A stretch of 15,889 bases of DNA. Origin: JBFJVZ01 sp041623895. Its GTDB lineage: Bacteria > Planctomycetota > Planctomycetia > Pirellulales > Pirellulaceae. The DNA lies in contig JBFJVZ010000146.1 in NCBI GenBank assembly GCA_041623895.1, forward strand, positions 1 to 15,889. The letters run 5' to 3'. A program made the translations under genes and the position numbers. The notes beneath the pieces are model-generated. The model was given only the letters and a program-made list of their open reading frames with translations, did not search any database and was not told the origin of the DNA. Below, in pieces: positions 6,057 through 13,763 of this stretch. Every line of letters begins with the position of its first letter. Within the stretch, counting starts at the first letter, position 1.

Positions 6057-6498
6057 ATCGGGCCTCATGGTTAGAGGTGGAACGAGTGTTTGGCCCGTTC
6101 CATGGCCCGATTTCACCGAAGAATCGACCTGTTGGTCGAGGGGGTGGCGAGATCGTTGAAATTGGTGCGCCTATCCCGGCGCATTCAGTGAGATCGGCAT
6201 TCACCACCGCAATCTACGAAGAAAATTCTCACCACCAAAAAGTCTACGCAGCCCGCAAAGTTTAACAGCCAATACTCGTTGCGCATATTCATGGGAGCGC
6301 GACGTATTCATGGGAGGGCGAGGCTCCCGCCGAGCCGCGGCACCTCCTATCCTACATCATGTTCTCTCGGTGCAGGAAACACAAACACCACATCTTTCCG
6401 TTATTCCACATGCGGCCACCTATCCTGGAGGCCGACACGGCCGGTCGCTAAGATTTTCCCATCACAGCGACAACAACGAGGCGAACCGCGAGATAACG
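6057..6498. other. Gene-free stretch between small ORF and EVE gene
   Basis: No convincing protein frame in either direction. It would contain the promoter of the minus-strand small ORF and that of the EVE-domain gene; I cannot pick out a clear -35/-10 pair for either. A repeat-like GC-rich patch is annotated separately at 6286-6340. Frames open here (for example + strand 6310-6498, ahead of the EVE start) translate to composition typical of non-coding sequence. Confidence 0.4.
6286..6340. repeat. Direct 12-mer pair plus GC-rich palindromic patch
   Basis: TATTCATGGGAG occurs at 6286-6297 and again at 6305-6316, 7 bases apart. The second copy runs into GGGAGGGCGAGGCTCCCGCC and GAGCCGCGG, which can form two competing short stems (GGGAG/CTCCC and GGCTC/GAGCC). 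GGGAGGGCGAGGCTCCC-type sequence is, from memory, a common dispersed intergenic repeat in planctomycetes. It probably has no specific tie to the EVE gene downstream. Confidence 0.5.
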
Positions 6499-6972
6499 AT
6501 GGCAGTGAAATATTGGCTGATGAAGACGGAACCGGGGACTTACTCGATCGACGATCTCGAGCAGGAATCGGATCAGACAACCTGTTGGGAAGGCGTCCGC
6601 AACTACCAGGCGAGGAACCTGTTGCGTGACGAAATCCAGGAGGGCGACAAAGTACTTTTCTACCACTCCGCCTGCAAAGAGCCGGCTGTGGTCGGCACGG
6701 CTGTGGTTTCACGAGCCGGGTACCCGGACCATTTTCAGCACGACAAACGCAGCAAGTACTACGATGCCAAAAGCGACCCGGAGAATCCGCGTTGGTACAT
6801 GGTCGACATCAAGTTGGACCAGAAGTTCGACCAGCCGGTAACGCTGGCATCGTTGCGTGAAAAAGCGAGCTTGAAGGGGATGGTGTTGTTACAGAAAGGG
6901 AGCCGGCTAAGCGTGCAGCCGGTCAAAAAAACGGAATACACAGCGATCCTGAAAATGGCGGGCGTGTCATAG
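6499..6972 (+). CDS. EVE-domain protein (thymocyte nuclear protein 1-like)
   Basis: The single EVE domain (a PUA-like fold, 157 residues) is full length: KYWLMKTEPGTYSIDDL at 4-20, CWEGVRNYQARNLL at 29-42, the GDKVLFYHSAC strand at 49-59, EPAVVGTAVVSRAGYPD at 61-77, WYMVDIKLDQKF at 99-110 and LKGMVLLQKGSRLSVQPV towards the end. EVE domains bind modified bases in DNA or RNA through an aromatic cage; bacterial stand-alone members are widespread and their targets are mostly unproven. The start at ATG 6499 begins exactly at the domain (MAVKYWLMKTEP) and is the usual length, though the Shine-Dalgarno is weak. It stands alone, followed by a hairpin, then tRNA-Leu. No modification or restriction gene is adjacent, so a defence role is not suggested by context. 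Confidence 0.94.
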   Translation: MAVKYWLMKTEPGTYSIDDLEQESDQTTCWEGVRNYQARNLLRDEIQEGDKVLFYHSACKEPAVVGTAVVSRAGYPDHFQHDKRSKYYDAKSDPENPRWYMVDIKLDQKFDQPVTLASLREKASLKGMVLLQKGSRLSVQPVKKTEYTAILKMAGVS

Positions 6973-7006
6973 AAAAGAGTTCCGCGGCTGGCAAACTCGA
7001 GAGTCG

Positions 7007-7025
7007 ACGGACACTCCGTGTCCGT
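7007..7025. terminator. 8-bp hairpin after the EVE gene
   Basis: ACGGACAC (7007-7014) pairs perfectly with GTGTCCGT (7018-7025) around a TCC loop, starting 34 nt after the EVE stop. It is terminator-like in position, but lacks a T-run. It shares stem-plus-TCC design with 5888-5908, suggesting one class of dispersed palindromes used at gene ends. Confidence 0.5.
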
Positions 7026-7057
7026 TCCTCGGCGGGCAGGGTCGGCAGATTAGCTCG

Positions 7058-7087
7058 CTGGCCAACCGGGAATTGGCCAGATATACT
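7058..7087 (+). promoter_or_regulatory. tRNA-Leu promoter region with 8-bp inverted repeat
   Basis: TATACT at 7082-7087 is a good -10 box, 12 nt before the tRNA's first base. Immediately ahead, CTGGCCAA (7058-7065) and TTGGCCAG (7073-7080) form a perfect 8-bp inverted repeat with a 7-nt spacer. The left arm covers the place where a -35 box would be (TGGCCA, a poor match to TTGACA). It could be an operator or activator site, or a hairpin that ends transcription from the EVE gene. Confidence 0.45.
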
Positions 7088-7099
7088 TTGCGTCAGCAG

Positions 7100-7183
7100 G
7101 CCGAAGTGGCGGAATTGGCAGACGCGCCGGATTCAAAATCCGGTGGTGGCAACACCATGTGGGTTCGAGTCCCACCTTCGGTA
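7100..7183 (+). tRNA. tRNA-Leu (anticodon CAA)
   Basis: The 84-nt sequence folds as a class II tRNA. The acceptor is GCCGAAG/CTTCGGT (G1-U72 wobble at the end), the D arm is GCGGAATTGGCAGACGC, the anticodon stem is CCGGA/TCCGG with loop TTCAAAA (anticodon CAA, reading UUG), the long variable arm is TGGTGGCAACACCAT, and the T arm is GTGGG-TTCGAGT-CCCAC. The discriminator is A and CCA is not encoded. It has its own -10 box upstream and a strong terminator downstream. Confidence 0.97.
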
Positions 7184-7196
7184 CTCTTTCTCTGAT

Positions 7197-7230
7197 AAGG
7201 TCTTAGGAAGCATCCCCTGAGTCCTTTTTT
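7197..7230 (+). terminator. Intrinsic terminator of tRNA-Leu
   Basis: AAGG-T-CTTAGG (7197-7207) pairs with CCTGAG-T-CCTT (7216-7226), a 10-bp stem with one T-T mismatch, one G-T wobble and an 8-nt loop, running directly into a T-run ending at 7230. This is the clearest rho-independent terminator in the window, 13 nt past the tRNA. Confidence 0.8.
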
Positions 7231-7544
7231 CGTTGCCACACAACGACAGGGGGCAAACATGGGCAGTGCTGCAATCGTGTTGGATGCGTATCGCTCGTTG
7301 GAACATCGGCAAGGCGAATGTCGCCAGGATGTATGGGCGCTGGGTCGGCAGTCCACTGCGCGAAGAGACAACGGCGTGGGCGAGCGACATCGGCAACCTA
7401 TGGCGAACTGTAGACGCTCGCGACGAACTTAATTCCCTTGACCACAAGAACTGACCGGACCAGAGCACTCAACTCCCAGAACATTGTTTTTGCGATCCGG
7501 ATGCCTCGGCAAAGTCATGGGTCGAAAGGGTGATCGCGAAGGTA
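7231..7544. other. Gene-free stretch upstream of hypF
   Basis: About 310 bases between the tRNA-Leu terminator and the first hydrogenase-maturation gene. An ATG at 7259 with AGGGGG ahead opens a 57-codon frame to TAA at 7432, but its product is arginine-rich and featureless, and I do not accept it. The promoter of hypF must lie here; TTGACC at 7438-7443 has no good -10 partner, so I cannot place it. Confidence 0.35.
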
Positions 7545-9845
7545 ATGAATTCAAAGCAACGGCGAGCGATTGCAATTTCGGGAATCGTCCAAGGCGTTGG
7601 CTTTCGCCCTTTTGTCTATTCGTTGGCTTCGCAACTGAACTTGAAGGGGTTTATACGAAACCGGTCAGGCGGAGTTCTGATCGAAGTCGAAGGCAGTGAG
7701 TCGGTGTTGAATCAGTTCACCGATCGCTTGAAATCGCAGCCGCCGCCGCTGTCCCGCATCGACGGACTTTCCTGGCATCAGATTCCGGCAATCGATGATG
7801 GTCCATTTTGGATCGCCGAAAGCGACGCCAGCGCACTAACGCAGACTTTCGTCTCGCCCGACGTCGCCACCTGCGCCGAGTGTCGAGATGAACTATTTGA
7901 CCGGTCGGACCGGCGTTACCGGTATCCGTTTTTGAATTGCACCCATTGTGGTCCGCGGCTGACCATCATTTGTCGTTCACCGTACGATCGTGTGAATACG
8001 ACAATGGCACCGTTTCCGATGTGCGATCGGTGTCGGACCGAATACGAGGATCCGTCGAACCGTCGTTTTCATGCGCAACCAATCGCTTGCGGCCAGTGTG
8101 GACCGCGGTTGCAATTGCTTGATGCGGCTGGACAGCCTATCGACACGGCGGATCCGCTGGGCGATTTCTGCGCGGCGATTGGCGGCGATAGAATTGCAGC
8201 CATCAAAGGCATTGGTGGTTTCCACTTGGTCTGCAGTGCCGCCAGCGACAAGGTGGTCCGCACGCTTCGGAAGCGTAAACATCGGGACGAAAAACCGTTT
8301 GCCGTGATGGTTCGCGATGCAAGCGTGGCAGCGAAGTGGTGCGAGATCGACTCGATGGAGCGGGAGTTGTTGGTCTCGGCGCAACGTCCGATCGTGCTGC
8401 TAAGAAAACGGACGGATGCCGCTCAAATCAGTCACGAGGTCGCACCCGATCATTCGTCATTCGGTGTGATGTTGCCCTCGTCGCCGTTGCACGAATTGTT
8501 GCTGGATGCTTGGGGCGATCAGCCGCTGGTGATGACCAGTGGCAATCGTAGCGACGAACCGATCGCTTATGAAGATAGTGATGCCAGCAAGCGACTTCGT
8601 GGAATCGCAGATCTGTTTCTCCTTCACAACCGACAGATTCACGTGCGCTGCGATGACTCAGTGACGCGTGTGATTGCCGGCAGAGAATCTCCCATCCGCC
8701 GCTCGCGCGGGTACGCGCCAATGCCGATCAAGCTGCCGTTTGGTTGCCCGCAGCCAACACTTGCCCTCGGCGGCCAACTCAAGAATGTCTTTGCACTGGC
8801 CAGCGGTCGCGACGCTTTCTTGAGTCATCACATCGGCGATCTCGATCACTTGGCCGCCTTGGACGCACTGAAGCGCGACATCGAACTGTACGAACAATTG
8901 TTCGGGATCAAGCCGCGCTGCGTCGTTCATGATAAGCATCCTGATTACGCATCGACACGGTACGCAGTCGAGCGTGCGGATGGAGATTCGATCCCGGCGC
9001 TGACCGTGCAGCACCACCACGCTCATTTAGCAAGCTGCATGGCGGAGCATCAATTAGACGGCGAAGTCATCGGCGTCATCTTCGATGGCAGCGGTTACTC
9101 GCCGGACGGCACGATTTGGGGCGGCGAGTTTTTGGTTGGCGGTTATGATTCGTTTGTGCGTGCGGGACGACTAAGACAGGTGCGGCTTCCCGGTGGTGAC
9201 AAGGCGACGAAAGAGCCGTGGCGGATGGCGCTGAGTTACCTGGCCGATGCGGAGTGTGACGCCGACCAGTGGTTTGCGGAAGTCGCGGCGAGTTCCAGTA
9301 TCATCGAACCCGACGCGGTTCGCGTGGTGCGTCAGATGATCGATCGCGGCTTTAACTCGCCGTGGTCTTCCAGTGCGGGCCGGTTGTTTGATGCAGTGGC
9401 GGCGCTTGCGGGAGTACGACTGGCCGTCAGCTTCGAGGGTCAAGCCGCGATGCAACTCGAAGCGTTGGCAACTGATGTCACGTCGAGTGAAGTTTATCCG
9501 CATGTCGTGAATCTGCAGGATGAGATGACACTTGATACACGACCGTTGATCCGCGGTGTTGTCGATGACCGACGCTGCAACGTCGATGCCGCCATCATTG
9601 CTCGTCGCTTTCATAACACGCTCTCTGCGATGATCGTCCAGGCGTGCAGCTCGATTGCCGATTCACGCGGACTCGATCGCGTCGTGCTCAGCGGCGGCGT
9701 GTTCACCAACGCGCTGCTGAGCGCACAAGTCGCACAGCAATTGACGACGACGGGCATTCGCGTCTTTCAGCACCACGTCGTGCCAGCGAACGATGGAGGA
9801 TTGTGTCTCGGCCAACTGGCAATCGCGGCGCGACAGATGCAGTGA
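7545..9845 (+). CDS. hypF: Carbamoyltransferase HypF
   Basis: HypF takes the carbamoyl group of carbamoyl phosphate and passes it, as carbamoyl-adenylate, to the C-terminal Cys of HypE for the cyanide ligands of [NiFe]-hydrogenase. All four domains are visible in 766 residues. The acylphosphatase domain (about 7-90) has GIVQGVGFRPFVY. Two zinc fingers follow with paired CxxC (110/113, 132/135 and 160/163, 182/185). The YrdC/Sua5-type domain (about 200-395) includes KGIGGFHL, KRKHRDEKPFAVM and MTSGNRSDEPI. The Kae1-like domain (about 405-766) contains VQHHHAHLASC (metal ligands near 490-494), FDGSGYSPDGTIWGGEF and LSGGVFTNALL. ATG 7545 is preferred, with GAAGG just ahead; GTG 7530 in the same frame is possible and adds 5 residues. 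First gene of the cluster; hypC follows after 152 bp. Confidence 0.97.
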   Translation: MNSKQRRAIAISGIVQGVGFRPFVYSLASQLNLKGFIRNRSGGVLIEVEGSESVLNQFTDRLKSQPPPLSRIDGLSWHQIPAIDDGPFWIAESDASALTQTFVSPDVATCAECRDELFDRSDRRYRYPFLNCTHCGPRLTIICRSPYDRVNTTMAPFPMCDRCRTEYEDPSNRRFHAQPIACGQCGPRLQLLDAAGQPIDTADPLGDFCAAIGGDRIAAIKGIGGFHLVCSAASDKVVRTLRKRKHRDEKPFAVMVRDASVAAKWCEIDSMERELLVSAQRPIVLLRKRTDAAQISHEVAPDHSSFGVMLPSSPLHELLLDAWGDQPLVMTSGNRSDEPIAYEDSDASKRLRGIADLFLLHNRQIHVRCDDSVTRVIAGRESPIRRSRGYAPMPIKLPFGCPQPTLALGGQLKNVFALASGRDAFLSHHIGDLDHLAALDALKRDIELYEQLFGIKPRCVVHDKHPDYASTRYAVERADGDSIPALTVQHHHAHLASCMAEHQLDGEVIGVIFDGSGYSPDGTIWGGEFLVGGYDSFVRAGRLRQVRLPGGDKATKEPWRMALSYLADAECDADQWFAEVAASSSIIEPDAVRVVRQMIDRGFNSPWSSSAGRLFDAVAALAGVRLAVSFEGQAAMQLEALATDVTSSEVYPHVVNLQDEMTLDTRPLIRGVVDDRRCNVDAAIIARRFHNTLSAMIVQACSSIADSRGLDRVVLSGGVFTNALLSAQVAQQLTTTGIRVFQHHVVPANDGGLCLGQLAIAARQMQ

Positions 9846-9997
9846 AGTCGACAACTCGGCTTCCCGCCGTTTCGGCATCCAACCTCGATGTGCCGGGCGA
9901 GGTCTCTTGTTTACGTCAAATTGCGGCATGCCATGTATGGTGTTACGCTGAGGCTTGTTATGGTGGACGGAACGTCACTTACTCTGAGAGCGACTCG

Positions 9998-10273
9998 ATG
10001 TGTCTAGGCATTCCCGGTAAAGTCGTCGAAACCTACGAAGAGCACGATGTGCTGATGGGCAAGGTCGACTTTGGCGGTGTCTCGAAGCAGATTTGTTTGA
10101 GCATGACGCCGGATGTGCAAGAGGGTCAGTACGTCATCGTGCACGTCGGATTTGCCTTGCAGGTGATCGATGAAGCGGAGGCTCGGCAGATTTTCGCGTT
10201 TCTGGAGGCAATGGATGATCTTGACGAGTTGAGCGTGGGGAATCCGGAGTCCAGCGCGGAGACGTTGCCGTGA
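9998..10273 (+). CDS. hypC: Hydrogenase assembly chaperone HypC
   Basis: HypC carries the Fe(CN)2CO precursor together with HypD and delivers it to the hydrogenase large subunit. The 91-residue OB-fold protein begins MCLGIPGKV, with the essential Cys at position 2, and has the family's VDFGGVSKQICLS (23-35) and HVGFALQVIDEAEA (49-62). The start is firm: Cys2 must follow the initiator Met, and a GAGAG Shine-Dalgarno-like sequence sits about 7 nt ahead. The last 18 residues are acidic and serine-rich, a slightly longer tail than in compact HypC proteins. The stop overlaps the hypD start (GTGA, 4 bp), so the two are probably translationally coupled. The 152-bp gap before it could hold a separate promoter. 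Confidence 0.96.
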   Translation: MCLGIPGKVVETYEEHDVLMGKVDFGGVSKQICLSMTPDVQEGQYVIVHVGFALQVIDEAEARQIFAFLEAMDDLDELSVGNPESSAETLP

Positions 10274-11406
10274 AGTATCAAGATGAATACCGTGATGCGA
10301 CCGTGGCCAGAAAACTGCAACAGGCGATCGCCGATATCGCGACGCGTCCCTGGACGATCATGGAAGTTTGCGGTGGGCAAACGCATACGATTGTTCGCTA
10401 TGGCATCGATGAGTTGTTGCCCGAGAAGATCGAGTTGGTGCACGGTCCGGGTTGTCCCGTTTGCGTCACACCTTTGGAGTTGATTGACAAAGCGATCGCC
10501 ATCGCGTCGCGCGACGACGTGATCTTTTGCTCGTTCGGTGACATGCTGCGAGTTCCCGGTAGTCGCAGTGATTTGTTTGACGTCAAGGCGCGCGGTGGCG
10601 ATGTGCGGGTCGTTTACTCGCCGCTGGATTGTTTGAAGATTGCGGAGCAGAACCCGAATCAAACGGTCGTATTCTTTGCTGTGGGGTTTGAAACGACAGC
10701 GCCGGCGAACGCAATGACGATATGGCAGGCAAAAAAACGGGGAATCGACAATTTTGCCGTGCTGGTCTCGCACGTTTTGGTCCCGCCCGCGATGGAAGCG
10801 ATCTTGTCATCGCCCTCGAATCGCGTCGAGGGTTTTCTCGGAGCGGGGCACGTTTGTTCGGTGATGGGGCTGGAGGAATACGAACCGCTTTCGCAGCAGT
10901 ATCAAATTCCGATTGTGGTGACCGGTTTTGAGCCGGTCGATTTGCTGGAAGGCATTTATCGCTGCGTTCGGATGCTCCAGCAGGGTCAAGTCGGCGTTGA
11001 CAATCAATACGCCCGGGCGGTGCGACGCGAGGGAAGCCGCCCGGCAAAAGAATTGATTGCAGACGTGTTTGAGATTACCGATCGTAAGTGGCGAGGGATC
11101 GGCCTGATCCCTGATAGTGGCTATCGCTTGCGCGGCGAATACCAGCAGTTTGACGCGGAGCAGCGTTTTGCCGTCGGCCATCTAGACGTGTTGGAATCGG
11201 ACAAGTGTCTCAGTGGCATGATCTTGCAAGGGATCAAAAAGCCGCATGAGTGTCCAGCCTTCGGCAACCAATGTACGCCCGAGCATCCATTGGGCGCTAC
11301 GATGGTTTCGTCCGAAGGAGCTTGCGCGGCCTATTACAACTACGGACGATTGCTTCGATCCAAAGGCGAACCTGCTGAGCCGTACGTACCATCCCCGACG
11401 CATTAA
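10270..11406 (+). CDS. hypD: Hydrogenase maturation iron-sulfur protein HypD
   Basis: HypD is the scaffold on which iron receives its CN and CO ligands, working in complex with HypC and HypE. The 378-residue protein has all signature motifs: MEVCGGQTHTI (31-41, C34), HGPGCPVCVTP (58-68, C62 and C65), FCSFGDMLRVPGS (86-98), FFAVGFETTAPA (135-146), SHVLVPPAM (167-175) and GFLGAGHVCSVMG (188-200). The C-terminal [4Fe-4S] set is C313, C328, C335 and C352. Start GTG 10270 overlaps the hypC stop, and hypE starts 6 bp after its end, indicating one transcription unit. Confidence 0.97.
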   Translation: MKYQDEYRDATVARKLQQAIADIATRPWTIMEVCGGQTHTIVRYGIDELLPEKIELVHGPGCPVCVTPLELIDKAIAIASRDDVIFCSFGDMLRVPGSRSDLFDVKARGGDVRVVYSPLDCLKIAEQNPNQTVVFFAVGFETTAPANAMTIWQAKKRGIDNFAVLVSHVLVPPAMEAILSSPSNRVEGFLGAGHVCSVMGLEEYEPLSQQYQIPIVVTGFEPVDLLEGIYRCVRMLQQGQVGVDNQYARAVRREGSRPAKELIADVFEITDRKWRGIGLIPDSGYRLRGEYQQFDAEQRFAVGHLDVLESDKCLSGMILQGIKKPHECPAFGNQCTPEHPLGATMVSSEGACAAYYNYGRLLRSKGEPAEPYVPSPTH

Positions 11407-11412
11407 ACCACA

Positions 11413-12492
11413 ATGACTCACGTTGCCGACGTTGACCGCAGCACATGCCCGATACCGCGCAATGATTATGAGCGAGTATTGCTGGGTCACGGCAGCGGCG
11501 GTAAGCTGAGCGCTGATTTGATTCAACGTGTTTTTCTGGATGGCCTTGGCAATGATGTGCTCTCGGCGCTGGAGGACTCGGCAACACTTTCGATCGGTTC
11601 AGATAACTCGCCAGGGAGCGATCATCGAATCGCCTTCACAACAGACTCATTTGTTGTCAAGCCGCTGTTCTTTCCCGGCGGTGACATTGGCAAGTTAGCC
11701 GTTTACGGAACCATCAATGATTTGGCAGTGGCCGGCGCCCACCCGCTGTATCTTTCGGCCGCATTCATCTTGGAAGAAGGTTTCGAGATTGAGCAACTTC
11801 GGCGAATCGTCGCCTCGATGGACGAAGCCTGCACGCTAGCAGGCGTGACGTTGGTGACCGGAGATACGAAAGTGGTCGATCGAGGCAAAGGGGATCAGGT
11901 TTTCATCACGACAACGGGAATCGGATTGCATCGTCCCAGTTATCATTTGTCGATTCACAATGCCCGCCCAGGCGATCAAGTCATCGTGTCAGGAACGATC
12001 GGCGACCACGGGATCACAATCATGTCGACTCGCGAGGGAATCGAATTCGAGACCGCTTTGCAGAGTGATACGGCACCCCTGAATGATCTCACACGAACAA
12101 TGCTCAGCGCCTGCCCCTCGATCCGTCTGATGCGCGATCCGACGCGCGGTGGAGTCTCCAGCACGCTCAATGAACTAGCTGTCGCCTCGGCGGTGGGAAT
12201 TGAGCTGGACGAAGCGTCGATTCCGATTCGGCCCGAAGTTCATTCGGCATGTGAAATGCTCGGTTTGGATCCGATGTTCGTTGCCAACGAGGGGAAGCTG
12301 ATCGCAGTGGTTCCAGAAAACAACGCTCAGGTTTTGCTCCAGGCGATGCGACGTCATCCGCTCGGGCGTGATGCAGCCGTGATTGGAAACGTGGTCGAGG
12401 ACCATGCCGGGATGGTTGTCATGCGGACCTTGATCGGCGGCCAACGTGTCGTGACGATGTTGGCTGGAGAACAATTACCGAGGATTTGCTGA
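11413..12492 (+). CDS. hypE: Carbamoyl dehydratase HypE
   Basis: HypE receives the carbamoyl group from HypF on its C-terminal Cys, dehydrates it with ATP to a thiocyanate, and donates cyanide to iron on HypC-HypD. The 359-residue protein has the AIR-synthase-related fold: GHGSGGK (25-31), a TTDSFVVKPLFFPGGDIG segment (76-93) leading into LAVYGTINDLAVAGAHP, VTGDTKVVD around 146-154, GTIGDHGI in the middle and MRDPTRGGVSSTLNEL. It ends exactly in PRIC, the obligatory catalytic tail. ATG 11413 gives a short N-terminal extension (about 20 residues) before the conserved core. No Shine-Dalgarno is apparent 6 bp after the hypD stop, consistent with coupling. Confidence 0.97.
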   Translation: MTHVADVDRSTCPIPRNDYERVLLGHGSGGKLSADLIQRVFLDGLGNDVLSALEDSATLSIGSDNSPGSDHRIAFTTDSFVVKPLFFPGGDIGKLAVYGTINDLAVAGAHPLYLSAAFILEEGFEIEQLRRIVASMDEACTLAGVTLVTGDTKVVDRGKGDQVFITTTGIGLHRPSYHLSIHNARPGDQVIVSGTIGDHGITIMSTREGIEFETALQSDTAPLNDLTRTMLSACPSIRLMRDPTRGGVSSTLNELAVASAVGIELDEASIPIRPEVHSACEMLGLDPMFVANEGKLIAVVPENNAQVLLQAMRRHPLGRDAAVIGNVVEDHAGMVVMRTLIGGQRVVTMLAGEQLPRIC

Positions 12493-12541
12493 TGACGAGA
12501 TTGGATTCTACACATCTTGGCGAACTCAGCCCCCTCAATCA

Positions 12542-12594
12542 CCTCTCCCCCAAATATCACGCAAGCTCCACTCGCATGATTTTTGGGGGAGAGG
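12542..12594. repeat. Long near-perfect hairpin between hypE and hypA
   Basis: CCTCTCCCCCAAA (12542-12554) pairs perfectly with TTTGGGGGAGAGG (12582-12594). After one T-T mismatch the stem continues with ATCA/TGAT, one C-A mismatch and GC/GC, leaving an 11-nt loop. In total about 19 pairs in 53 nt. It starts 50 nt after the hypE stop and ends 30 nt before hypA. Without a T-run it is not a classic terminator. The CTCCCCCAAA-type arm looks like a dispersed planctomycete palindromic repeat, but in an mRNA it could also protect the upstream transcript from exonucleases or uncouple hypFCDE from hypAB expression. Confidence 0.75.
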
Positions 12595-12624
12595 GCAGCC
12601 AAAACAGCAACCAATACCGTAACC

Positions 12625-12987
12625 ATGCATGAACTATCCATCGCGCTGAGCATCATCGACATTGCGAGCGAAGAGTCGCGGGCGCGCGACGATGCTGTTA
12701 TTCTTGCGGTGCATTTAAAGATTGGACGGATGTCGGGTGTGGTGATCGAGGCTTTGCAGTCAGCATTCGAATTGGCTCGCGGGGAGACCCTATTGGCCGA
12801 TGCCGAACTTGTCATCGAAGACGTCCCCGTGATGGTCCATTGCCCGAAATGTAACTGTGAACAACTTGCGGATTCGGTTCAAAGTCTTTGTTGCAGCGTG
12901 TGTGGGACGATCTCGCCGACGATCACGCAAGGGTGTGAATTGGAAGTCGTCGCGATGGAAATAGAACCAGAGGAGCAATTGCAATGA
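12625..12987 (+). CDS. hypA: Hydrogenase nickel incorporation protein HypA
   Basis: HypA binds nickel and hands it to the hydrogenase large subunit with HypB. The 120-residue product begins MHELSIALSI, giving the nickel ligand His2 and Glu3 required in the family, so ATG 12625 is fixed as start, although the frame is open further upstream. The zinc site is two CxxC pairs, C73/C76 and C90/C93, within HCPKCNCEQ and CCSVCG. Two extra cysteines (C78, C89) sit beside the ligands. KIGRMSGVVIEALQSAFEL (32-50) is the typical core. The stop overlaps the hypB ATG by 4 bp (ATGA). Confidence 0.96.
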   Translation: MHELSIALSIIDIASEESRARDDAVILAVHLKIGRMSGVVIEALQSAFELARGETLLADAELVIEDVPVMVHCPKCNCEQLADSVQSLCCSVCGTISPTITQGCELEVVAMEIEPEEQLQ

Positions 12988-13667
12988 CCAAACTGACTCG
13001 GCTCGTCGAAGTCCGCACAAAAATCCTCAAAGAGAACGATGTCGCGGCGCGTCGACTGCGCGGGCGCTTTCATGACCACGATGTGTTCGTTGTCTCCTTG
13101 GTATCGAGTCCTGGCTCCGGCAAAACGATGCTTTTGGAACACACGCTCGCCATGATGCGTCAGCGTGGGCAGCGTGTTGCGGCGCTAGTCGGAGATTTGG
13201 CAACTGAAAACGATGCCGCTCGGTTGGGTCGGGCCAATGTGCCGGTACGTCAAATCACGACCGGCACTGTCTGTCACTTGGAAGCAGAGATGGTAGAAAC
13301 GGCGATGGAGGGCTGGGAGCTAGCCGATCTCGATTATCTTTTCATTGAAAATGTAGGCAATCTGGTTTGTCCGGCGACCTATGACTTGGGCGAAGACCTC
13401 CGTTTGGTCTTATTTTCCACCACCGAAGGGGAAGACAAGCCCCTCAAGTATCCGACGATCTTCAACACCGCTGACGTCACTGTGATTACAAAAATGGACC
13501 TGGCCGAGGCGGTCGAGTTCGACGCCCAGGCGGCGGAGCGAAATATCCAAGCGGTGCGGCCCGGGATGCAACTCATCAAAGTGTCCGCAAAGTCGGGATT
13601 CCAAATGCAATCCTGGCTCGAGTGGCTGGAGCAGCGGAAGGCACAGTTTTGTGCGACGCCCACGTGA
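12984..13667 (+). CDS. hypB: Hydrogenase nickel incorporation GTPase HypB
   Basis: HypB is a SIMIBI-class GTPase whose GTP-driven dimerisation controls nickel transfer with HypA. The 227-residue protein has the P-loop SSPGSGKT (41-48), GDLATENDAARL (70-81), the GTVCHLEAEM metal site at the dimer interface (94-103, C97 and H98), IENVGNLVCP (121-130, C129), and ITKMDL (168-173) as guanine-specificity motif. It lacks both the N-terminal high-affinity CxxCGC nickel motif and the His-rich stretch of HypB proteins that store nickel, so it is the minimal form. Start ATG 12984 has GAGGAG 8 nt ahead and overlaps hypA. A 6-bp inverted repeat (AAGTCA/TGACTT, 13667-13679) straddles its end. Confidence 0.96.
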   Translation: MTKLTRLVEVRTKILKENDVAARRLRGRFHDHDVFVVSLVSSPGSGKTMLLEHTLAMMRQRGQRVAALVGDLATENDAARLGRANVPVRQITTGTVCHLEAEMVETAMEGWELADLDYLFIENVGNLVCPATYDLGEDLRLVLFSTTEGEDKPLKYPTIFNTADVTVITKMDLAEAVEFDAQAAERNIQAVRPGMQLIKVSAKSGFQMQSWLEWLEQRKAQFCATPT

Positions 13668-13763
13668 AGTCAGTGACTTTGCCCGCTTACGGCAGAGGTG
13701 GGTCTCTCAGGCCTGCGAGGGCGCCTGGTTCGCTATTGATCGCGCAGCGTGCCAAATGTGTTA

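Noticed and set aside
6310..6498. N-terminal extension of the EVE protein
   Set aside because: The EVE domain begins at MAVKYWLMKTEP (6499); the extension reads through repeat-like non-coding sequence.
7259..7432. 57-codon frame with AGGGGG ahead of ATG upstream of hypF
   Set aside because: The product is arginine-rich with no fold or family features, and another frame is equally open; the ribosome site alone is not enough.
7093..7468. Minus-strand frames with RRWDSNPHGVATTGF and GGTRTHMVLPPPDFESGA
   Set aside because: They are the reverse translation of tRNA-Leu, a well-known false-gene pattern.
12583..12624. Upstream extension of hypA starting inside the hairpin
   Set aside because: HypA needs His2 directly after the initiator Met, which fixes the start at 12625.
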